Shown here: in pieces, positions 7,246-12,043 of the stretch
Position numbering within the stretch: position 1 is the stretch's first letter
Layout: each line of letters starts with the position of its first letter
DNA from: an uncultured Eubacteriales bacterium
GTDB lineage: Bacteria; Bacillota; Clostridia; UMGS1883
Reading direction: 5' to 3'
NCBI GenBank assembly: GCA_905195005.1
Contig: CAJJUC010000065.1
Span: 1 to 12,043, forward strand
DNA: 12,043 bases
The notes under the pieces: model-generated
Databases searched by the model: none
Seen by the model: the letters and a program-made list of their open reading frames with translations, nothing else
Told to the model about the DNA's origin: nothing
Translations under genes and position numbers: made by a program

Positions 7246-8067
7246 TTAATATTCGTCAAGGCTTTTAAATTCATACCCTTGGGCGCGCGCTTTATCGATG
7301 ATGTTTGCGAGTGCGTCGGCATTGCCCTTTGAAACGGCGTGAAGAAGCAGCACGCATCCGTTATGCAGATTTGAAAGCACATTTTTCTCAGCCTCTGCGG
7401 CGGAAACATCGTTTTTCCAATCCACATAGGCAAGTGACCAAAAGGTGTTTATATATCCGAGGTCATTGGTTATTGCAAGTGTTCTTTCGCTGTACTCCCC
7501 TTTCGGCGGACGGAGATATTTGCATCTTTGCTTGCATACTCCGTAAACAAGGCGGTCAAGCTCGTTTACTTCGTCATATATTTCCTTTACCGTTGAAACC
7601 GACGGCAGCGAAGGATGGTTCACCGTATGGTTGCCGATAATATGCCCCTCCTTTGCCATTCGCATGATAAGCTCGGGCTCACCCTTGACATACGGACCCG
7701 TAACAAAAAATGCAGCGGGAACGCTTTTTTCCTTAAGCGTGTCGAGAATCAGCGAGGTATAGCCGTTTTCGTACCCCTCGTCAAAGGTCAGATAGAGCGC
7801 CTTTTCCTTTTCGCTTCCCATATAAATGCAGTTATACTTATTCATCATCTCGGTTTGCTGCGGCGTAAATTCGGGGCGACTGTCCGTTCTGCGGAAGCCC
7901 CAGCCGCAAAACGTGTTTGACAGCGCACTGTAGCGCGCGTCGCCCTGCGGCGGCAATGATTTTGCCGTTTCCGCCGTTTTTTCACCGCCCGCGCAGCCGC
8001 AAAGCGCGGTCAGTATAAAAAATGCAGCGGCTAAAGATGTTGTTCTTTTTATTATATTGTTCAGCAT
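7246..8067 (-). CDS. pdaA: PdaA-like polysaccharide deacetylase lipoprotein
   Basis: A 273-residue member of carbohydrate esterase family 4. In Bacillus, PdaA removes N-acetyl groups from muramic acid, a step that makes the muramic delta-lactam of spore cortex peptidoglycan. Visible motifs are WGF near residue 56, LYLTFDEGYENGYT (91-104) with catalytic-base Asp96, the metal-binding HTVNH pair (His147, His151), RPPKGEYS (186-193), FWSLAYVDWK (209-218) and LLHAVS with His243. The YENGYT and DWK segments are typical of PdaA rather than of general chitin deacetylases. The N-terminus has a hydrophobic stretch ending LCGC, a plausible lipobox with Cys25 lipidated, so it is probably anchored outside the membrane. 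GGAGG 7 nt before ATG at 8067 sets the start over an upstream in-frame start at 8097. Position 97 is Glu where classical NodB enzymes have Asp. Confidence 0.93.
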   Translation of the reverse strand: MLNNIIKRTTSLAAAFFILTALCGCAGGEKTAETAKSLPPQGDARYSALSNTFCGWGFRRTDSRPEFTPQQTEMMNKYNCIYMGSEKEKALYLTFDEGYENGYTSLILDTLKEKSVPAAFFVTGPYVKGEPELIMRMAKEGHIIGNHTVNHPSLPSVSTVKEIYDEVNELDRLVYGVCKQRCKYLRPPKGEYSERTLAITNDLGYINTFWSLAYVDWKNDVSAAEAEKNVLSNLHNGCVLLLHAVSKGNADALANIIDKARAQGYEFKSLDEY

Positions 8068-8074
8068 GCAAAAA

Positions 8075-8079
8075 CCTCC
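8075..8079 (-). promoter_or_regulatory. Ribosome binding site of the pdaA-like gene (decides start)
   Basis: GGAGG on the minus strand, 7 nt before ATG at 8067. The upstream alternative start at 8097 lies inside the terminator stem and has no such site. Confidence 0.8.
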
Positions 8080-8084
8080 GAAAC

Positions 8085-8121
8085 AAAAAAATACCACCGT
8101 ATGTAACTACAGTGGTATTTT
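8085..8121 (-). terminator. Intrinsic terminator after secF
   Basis: Arms ATACCAC and GTGGTAT (8091-8097 and 8112-8118) extend into flanking A/T pairs and, past one mismatch, three more inner pairs. On the minus strand the stem is followed directly by a T run. It ends 22 bases after the secF stop codon and only about 6 bases before the ribosome binding site of the pdaA-like gene. Confidence 0.88.
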
Positions 8122-8142
8122 ATTCTTATTCTGCGCGGTTTA

Positions 8143-9027
8143 TTACCTTGCGTTTTTCTTTCCGCTTGCTTTCCACCAAGCCCAGAAGGGACCTGCGATA
8201 AACAGTGAGGAATACGTTCCGGCGATAATACCCACAATAATCGGAAGCGCAAACTCACGGATTGAGTCAACGCCCATTACATAGAGCACGCCGATTGTGA
8301 ACAGTGTTGTAAGCGACGAATTGATAGCTCTGAAATATGAGCTGCGGATTGCGTCGTCGGCAATCTCGTCAAACGAAGCTTTTTTCATTGTCCGCTGATT
8401 TTCACGCACGCGGTCGAATACGATAATCGTTGCGTTAATCGAATAACCTACAATCGTAAGCACAGCGGCAATAAAGCCTGTGTTTACCGTGAAGCCGAAC
8501 AGCGCATAGAAGCCGAGCATAATCATAACGTCGTGCGTGAGAGCAAGCACTGCGCTTGAGCCCGACTGGAAGTCGAAACGGAATGTGATATAGACAAGCA
8601 TGAGCACAATTGCAAGAAGGATTGCCTTAAGCGAATCCCCGATAAGTCTTCCGCTTACCGTTCCGCTTACTTTGTCGTTTGCAAGAACGTTTTTCTGCTT
8701 AAGATTGAAAGCGGATTTCATATCGTTGATGATTTTATCGCTCTGCTCATTCGTAAGCTCAACTGTCTTTATCGAAACGTCATTTTCTCCGGTTTTCTGA
8801 ATTGTTATATCGTTGGAACCGGAGGCTTCCTTAACGATGCCGCGGATCTGATCCTCAACCTTTGAGGAATACTGCGTTTTTCCGAGATTGAACTGAAGTG
8901 TGTTACCGCCCGTGAAGTCGATGCCGTAGTTAAGACCTCTCACAAAGAGAAGAATAATGCTCAGCACAACGAGGAATCCCGAAATTGAGAAGAATATTTT
9001 TCTTTTTGATGTGGGTGATGAAAACAT
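8143..9027 (-). CDS. secF: Protein translocase subunit SecF
   Basis: Works with SecD and SecYEG in the membrane, where the pair uses the proton gradient to pull and release exported proteins on the outer face. The 294 residues show the SecF layout. A first membrane segment (about 10-29) is followed by GIDFTGGN (35-42), an extracytoplasmic domain (about 45-130), then five membrane segments with ALTHD (162-166) and the signature SINATIIVFDRVREN (196-210). Length is normal for unfused SecF. The start ATG overlaps the secD stop by one base (TAATG), with no gap, which points to translational coupling. An intrinsic terminator follows closely. Confidence 0.97.
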   Translation of the reverse strand: MFSSPTSKRKIFFSISGFLVVLSIILLFVRGLNYGIDFTGGNTLQFNLGKTQYSSKVEDQIRGIVKEASGSNDITIQKTGENDVSIKTVELTNEQSDKIINDMKSAFNLKQKNVLANDKVSGTVSGRLIGDSLKAILLAIVLMLVYITFRFDFQSGSSAVLALTHDVMIMLGFYALFGFTVNTGFIAAVLTIVGYSINATIIVFDRVRENQRTMKKASFDEIADDAIRSSYFRAINSSLTTLFTIGVLYVMGVDSIREFALPIIVGIIAGTYSSLFIAGPFWAWWKASGKKNAR

Positions 9028-10340
9028 TATGCATCCCTCCTTTTAGCTATTCCGTAAAGTACGGGATTTTTAATGCCGAAGCCGACAATCTGCTTAAGAA
9101 GGAACTTTGTAAGCGTTACGGCGGTCAGCATGCTGATAACAATACCGATAAACAGAGTTACGGCAAAGTTCTTAACAGTACCTGTACCGAAGATATAAAG
9201 TACAACTGCCGCAATAATCGTTGTTACGTTGGAGTCGATAACGGCGGTTACGGCTCTGTTAAAGCCTGCGTTCACGGCTGCACCAACGCTCTTTCCTGCA
9301 CGGAGCTCGTCCTTGATTCTCTCAAATATAACTACGTTTGCGTCAACAGCCATACCGATTGAAAGGATAACGCCGGCAATACCGGGAAGCGTAAGCGTTA
9401 CGCGGAATTTTGTTACGAAGAAGCCTGCCATAATAAGCGTTACGAGCGAGATATAAGCGATAAGGCTGATATCCGCAACAAGGCCGGGCAGACGGTATAC
9501 AAGCAGCATGAATATCATAACGAGAATGATGCCGATAAGCGCTGCTTTAAGCGATGTTGAAAGCGCCTTTGAACCAAGTGTCGGACCAACGCTTCTGAGC
9601 TCTGCGTCCTTAAGTGAGAACGGGAGCTGACCGGAGCTGATGAGGTTTGCAACAGACTCCGCCGCTTCGGCAGTATAGCCGCCTGTGATAACGCAGCTGT
9701 CACTGTCAATAACCTCTTTAACGCTGGGGCTCATCTGAACCTCGCCGTCAAGAGCAATGCTTATATAGTTCTTGTTTTCGGAAGTTGCGGCAACCGCTTT
9801 TTCCGTTGCCTCCTTAAATACCTTCTGACCTTCCTTTGAGAAAGAAAGCTGAACATAATATTCGTTCGAGCCGCCCTCGCTGATCTGCCCGTACTTGCTT
9901 ACAGCGCCCGAAACATATTTCTTTGAGCCGTCCATGATAACATTCTTGTCAGCGTCAAGAAATTCAAGCTTTGCCGTTGCGCCGATCATTTTAACAGCTT
10001 CCTGCGGATCATCGATATTGGGGATCTCAACGCGGATGCCCGTGTCGCCCTGGCGCGAAATTGTTGCTTCGGAATATCCCTCAGCGTCAAGACGCGCGCG
10101 GATAATGCTTTCGGCAGCGCCCATTTCGTCGCTTGTTACCTTGCTGAGATCCTTAACGTCGGGCTCGAACACGATTATCGAACCGCCGACAAGGTCAAGA
10201 CCCTGTTTAATACCTTTTTCTTTGTCAAATGTGCTCGGCACTTCAATATTGCCGATTTTCACATCGAAAGCAGAGATGTACGCTATGGCTAAAATAAGAA
10301 CCATTACAAGCAAAAATGAAATAACGTTTTTTGCTTTCAT
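9027..10340 (-). CDS. secD: Protein translocase subunit SecD
   Basis: Partner of SecF in the Sec translocon. The 437 residues have a first membrane segment (about 6-25), the GLDLVGG motif (47-53), a large extracytoplasmic P1/head domain (about 30-258), and five C-terminal membrane segments. The latter include IGMAVDANVVIFERIKDE (328-345), with the conserved Asp333 important for proton use. The size suits the compact SecD of Clostridia. It starts 59 nt after the small exported protein and shares its promoter. AAGGAGG lies 7 nt before the ATG, a very strong site, and the sequence before it is almost all A/T. Expression may respond to translation of the small upstream gene. Confidence 0.97.
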   Translation of the reverse strand: MKAKNVISFLLVMVLILAIAYISAFDVKIGNIEVPSTFDKEKGIKQGLDLVGGSIIVFEPDVKDLSKVTSDEMGAAESIIRARLDAEGYSEATISRQGDTGIRVEIPNIDDPQEAVKMIGATAKLEFLDADKNVIMDGSKKYVSGAVSKYGQISEGGSNEYYVQLSFSKEGQKVFKEATEKAVAATSENKNYISIALDGEVQMSPSVKEVIDSDSCVITGGYTAEAAESVANLISSGQLPFSLKDAELRSVGPTLGSKALSTSLKAALIGIILVMIFMLLVYRLPGLVADISLIAYISLVTLIMAGFFVTKFRVTLTLPGIAGVILSIGMAVDANVVIFERIKDELRAGKSVGAAVNAGFNRAVTAVIDSNVTTIIAAVVLYIFGTGTVKNFAVTLFIGIVISMLTAVTLTKFLLKQIVGFGIKNPVLYGIAKRRDA

Positions 10341-10347
10341 CTGATTT

Positions 10348-10354
10348 CCTCCTT
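10348..10354 (-). promoter_or_regulatory. Ribosome binding site of secD
   Basis: AAGGAGG on the minus strand, 7 nt before the secD ATG. Two six-base stretches near the end of the upstream gene (ATTTTC and ATTTCT) could pair with GGAAAT at this site if one G-U pair is allowed in each. No stronger masking stem was seen by eye. Confidence 0.8.
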
Positions 10355-10399
10355 AATTTTTTATTTTACTAATATATATTTTTGCGTTTGCCGCTCTTT

Positions 10400-10411
10400 T
10401 CACGGTGCACG
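10400..10411 (-). promoter_or_regulatory. Candidate translation-arrest motif Arg-Ala-Pro-stop
   Basis: The last codons of the small gene are CGT GCA CCG TGA, giving Arg117-Ala118-Pro119 and then UGA; residue 116 is also Arg. RAPP-type arrest peptides stall with RAP on the P-site tRNA, and TnaC stalls with Pro before a UGA stop. Here both features meet. Stalling is inferred from the motif and context, not shown. Confidence 0.5.
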
Positions 10412-10759
10412 CCTTAATATACTGCACAGAAATTCCGAAAATGCCGCCTGCGCAACCGGCTCGGGTGCAGACTCGCTCCGGAGCTTGTCCGCTCCAAAGC
10501 CCAAGGCAGCGCCCGGAAGCGTGCTGTTCCATGCAAAATCATGCGGCTCGGGCACGTTTCTGAGCGCGCAGTCCGTGCCGCTGCCGACGCTCGTGCTCGC
10601 ACTGCCGTCCGATTCGTCTGCCGAAACGGCGTCACCGCGGCTGTTTTCATAGCGCTCGGCGGCACAGATCCCTCTCAGTGCCGCAATTCCGGAAGAAGCC
10701 GAAAAAACCGTCAGCACGGCGATGATTGACAAAATCGCGGTTATTCTCTTTGTTCGCAT
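10400..10759 (-). CDS. Small exported protein before secDF; candidate secretion-monitoring arrest peptide
   Basis: A 119-residue protein of no family I recognise. Residues 1-5 are basic (MRTKR), residues 6-28 are hydrophobic and form a signal peptide or membrane anchor, and residues 45-65 are a Ser/Asp/Gly-rich linker. The Ala-rich C-terminus ends FLCSILRRAP right before UGA. Cysteines occur at 32, 64 and 112. The gene is first in the secDF operon, behind a consensus promoter, and stops 59 nt before secD. An export signal, a featureless middle and a functional C-terminal end in front of a Sec gene is the plan of SecM, VemP, MifM and the RAPP peptides ApdA/ApdP. The proposed role is that slow export keeps the ribosome stalled at the RAP-stop end and raises secDF expression. 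YajC, the usual secD neighbour, is excluded: the topology and motifs do not fit. GGGAGG lies 9 nt before ATG at 10759. Confidence 0.8.
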   Translation of the reverse strand: MRTKRITAILSIIAVLTVFSASSGIAALRGICAAERYENSRGDAVSADESDGSASTSVGSGTDCALRNVPEPHDFAWNSTLPGAALGFGADKLRSESAPEPVAQAAFSEFLCSILRRAP

Positions 10760-10768
10760 CCGACAGCA

Positions 10769-10774
10769 CCTCCC
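10769..10774 (-). promoter_or_regulatory. Ribosome binding site of the small secDF-leader gene (decides start)
   Basis: GGGAGG on the minus strand, 9 nt before ATG at 10759. It rules against the longer reading from a TTG at 10795, which has no such site and would put 12 extra residues before the export signal. Confidence 0.8.
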
Positions 10775-10786
10775 GAAGCAGACGAC

Positions 10787-10818
10787 CCGGCACAAATATT
10801 TTTAAATTTTTTCGCCGG
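10787..10818 (-). promoter_or_regulatory. Possible hairpin in the secDF operon leader
   Basis: CCGGC and GCCGG arms (10787-10791 and 10814-10818) enclose a 22-nt A/T-rich loop in the roughly 70-nt untranslated leader. The stem is short and the loop large, so it may have no role. Confidence 0.3.
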
Positions 10819-10836
10819 ATTTTATCCCATAAATTC

Positions 10837-10865
10837 ATTATATAGGAAAACACCCGTATAGTCAA
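10837..10865 (-). promoter_or_regulatory. Sigma-A promoter of the small gene-secD-secF operon
   Basis: TTGACT (10860-10865), 17-bp spacer, TATAAT (10837-10842) on the minus strand. It is placed between the tsf terminator and the small gene. The predicted leader is about 70 nt. Confidence 0.92.
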
Positions 10866-10881
10866 TACAAAACACGCTTTT

Positions 10882-10923
10882 CAAAACAAAAACCCCTGTG
10901 ACCATCTACCACAAGGGTTTTTG
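10882..10923 (-). terminator. Intrinsic terminator after tsf
   Basis: Arms 10887-10900 and 10910-10923 pair at 13 of 14 positions around a 9-nt loop. On the minus strand the stem ends GGGGTTTTTGTTTTG. It lies 15 bases after the tsf stop codon, and the secDF promoter begins about 20 bases later. The A and T runs on both sides could make it work in both directions. Confidence 0.9.
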
Positions 10924-10937
10924 CGATTATTTTATGA

Positions 10938-11852
10938 TTATTTCATCATTGAAGCAACTTCGTCAGCGAAGTTTTCTTCCTTCTTTTCAAGACCTTCGCC
11001 CTTTTCAAGACGGATATAGTCAACGATTTCAATTGTTGTTCCGAGTGCGGAAGCAGCTTCCTTTGTATAAGCCGTAACGCTCTTATCGGGATCCTTTACG
11101 AACGGCTGGTCAACAAGGCAAAATTCCTTGTAATACTTCTGAATACGGCCTGCAACCATCTTCTCTGCGATTGCGGCAGGCTTTCCTTCGTTTATTGCCT
11201 GAGCTGTGAGGATTTCTTTCTCCTTATCGAGAACCTCTGCCGGCACATCCTCGCGTTTTGTATAACGCGGATATGCTGCAGCAACCTGCATTGCAATGTC
11301 CTTTGCATATGTCTTAAATTCCTCTGTTTCAGCCTTGGAGGCGTCACCGAGGTTAAACTTAACCAAAACGCCGATTCTGCCGCCGCCGTGAACATAGCCC
11401 ACAAGTGTGCCCTCAAATCTGCCGAAACGGCGGATTCTCATGTTCTCGCCGATTGTAGCAATTTTTTCATTGAGAGCGTCCTTAACCGTCTGAGAGGGGT
11501 TTGCCGCATATTTCTCAGCCTCGAAAGCTTCAACGTCAGCCGGATTCTCGGCTATAATCTGCTTTGTGAGGTTTGATACAAATGTTCTGAACTCCGCATT
11601 TTTTGCAACGAAGTCAGTTTCGCTGTTTACTTCGAGAACAGCGCCGACATTACCCTCAATGATAACGTCAACAATACCCTCGGCAGCAATTCTGCCTGCT
11701 TTCTTGGCAGCGGAAGCAAGTCCTTTCTCACGGAGAAATTCAATTGCCTTAGCCTTGTCGCCGTCGCTCTCAACGAGCGCCTTTTTGCAATCCATCATGC
11801 CGCAGCCTGTCTGCTCTCTCAATTCCTTAACGTCCTGAGCTGTAAAATTCAT
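10938..11852 (-). CDS. tsf: Translation elongation factor Ts
   Basis: Nucleotide exchange factor that removes GDP from EF-Tu in the cytoplasm. The 304 residues start with the helical N-terminal domain LREQTGCGMMDCKKAL (11-26), which contacts EF-Tu. The core motif TDFVAKN (79-85) includes the Asp80-Phe81 pair that opens the nucleotide site. Two core subdomains follow, with the VGYVHGGGRIGVLV segment (151-164), and then the C-terminal helical region. The length is normal. It follows rpsB by 72 bases as in most bacteria, with AAAGGA ahead of the ATG. Unlike the common rpsB-tsf-pyrH-frr order, it is closed at once by a terminator. Confidence 0.98.
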   Translation of the reverse strand: MNFTAQDVKELREQTGCGMMDCKKALVESDGDKAKAIEFLREKGLASAAKKAGRIAAEGIVDVIIEGNVGAVLEVNSETDFVAKNAEFRTFVSNLTKQIIAENPADVEAFEAEKYAANPSQTVKDALNEKIATIGENMRIRRFGRFEGTLVGYVHGGGRIGVLVKFNLGDASKAETEEFKTYAKDIAMQVAAAYPRYTKREDVPAEVLDKEKEILTAQAINEGKPAAIAEKMVAGRIQKYYKEFCLVDQPFVKDPDKSVTAYTKEAASALGTTIEIVDYIRLEKGEGLEKKEENFADEVASMMK

Positions 11853-11882
11853 AATATTTCAATCCTTTCTGCTCGCCGCAGC

Positions 11883-11908
11883 GCGGGCATAATCGTTTTT
11901 ATGCCCGC
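11883..11908 (-). other. GC-rich hairpin in the rpsB-tsf spacer
   Basis: A perfect 8-bp inverted repeat, GCGGGCAT (11883-11890) with ATGCCCGC (11901-11908), around a 10-nt loop. No T run follows on the minus strand, so it is not a standard terminator. It could tune tsf expression, act as a processing site, or stall polymerase between the two genes. Confidence 0.6.
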
Positions 11909-11924
11909 CGTGCGAACCGGTTAA

Positions 11925-12043
11925 TTATTCAAGAGTAATATCGATATTCTCTTCGGGAACGTCAGCTTCCTGCTTGCCTTCTCTGCCCTCAACAACAGCG
12001 TTTGCAATTGTCGAAACAACGAGCTTAACGGCGCGGATAGCGT
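11925..12043 (-). CDS. rpsB: Ribosomal protein S2, C-terminal fragment cut by the window edge
   Basis: The last 38 codons and the TAA stop of a gene that continues beyond the window. The visible residues begin AIRAVKLVVSTIANAVVEGR, the well-conserved C-terminal helix of small-subunit ribosomal protein S2. An acidic tail (QEADVPEENIDITLE) follows. S2 binds the back of the 30S subunit and bridges the head and body. Its position directly before tsf is the near-universal bacterial order. The rest of the gene and its promoter are outside this window. Confidence 0.95.
   Translation of the reverse strand, partial: AIRAVKLVVSTIANAVVEGREGKQEADVPEENIDITLE

Noticed and set aside
7179..7433. N-terminal extension of 85 codons on the phosphodiester glycosidase gene
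   Set aside because: It overlaps the pdaA-like gene and the sigma-A promoter, and would bury the signal peptide. The ribosome binding site supports ATG at 7178.
10400..10759. The small gene as YajC, the common secD neighbour
   Set aside because: YajC has one membrane segment followed by a conserved cytoplasmic domain. This protein has a Ser/Asp-rich linker and none of the YajC residues.
10760..10795. Upstream TTG start for the small secDF-leader protein
   Set aside because: No ribosome binding site, and it would add a Cys-rich stretch before the export signal. ATG at 10759 has a good site.

Overview
The window looks like a chromosomal segment from an anaerobic, probably spore-forming member of the Firmicutes (Clostridia). 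The grounds are separate secD and secF genes rather than a fused secDF, a PdaA-type cortex deacetylase, Bacillus-like sigma-A promoters with 17-bp spacers, strong AGGAGG ribosome binding sites, and NAD-dependent ligase. All nine supported genes lie on the minus strand, so transcription runs from high to low coordinates. No RNA gene, mobile element or CRISPR array was seen, and no gene-free stretch reaches 300 bases.

In transcription order, the window opens with the 3' end of rpsB (ribosomal protein S2) and complete tsf (EF-Ts), separated by a GC-rich hairpin and closed by an intrinsic terminator. A consensus sigma-A promoter follows. It drives a 119-residue exported protein of unknown family, then secD and secF, which overlap by one base (TAATG), and a terminator ends this operon. 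Next come a pdaA-like lipoprotein deacetylase; a 768-residue secreted phosphodiester glycosidase-family protein with its own promoter; a si-type citrate synthase with its own promoter; a secreted protein carrying five G-W-ending repeats, with its own promoter and terminator; and ligA, which lies behind that terminator with no promoter visible.

The most interesting element is the small gene in front of secDF (10400-10759). It has an N-terminal export signal, a Ser/Asp-rich linker and a C-terminus ending Arg-Arg-Ala-Pro directly before a UGA stop, and it lies 59 nt upstream of secD behind the operon promoter. This is the layout of secretion-monitoring arrest peptides (SecM-secA, VemP-secDF2, MifM-yidC2 and the RAPP-motif peptides ApdA/ApdP upstream of secDF). 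The RAP-stop ending suggests stalling at termination, as in TnaC. The gene structure is seen directly; the arrest function is inferred and untested.

Functionally the segment mixes core translation (rpsB, tsf), protein export (secDF and its putative sensor), envelope and spore-wall enzymes, central carbon metabolism (citrate synthase) and DNA replication/repair (ligA). Each unit appears to be transcribed largely on its own.
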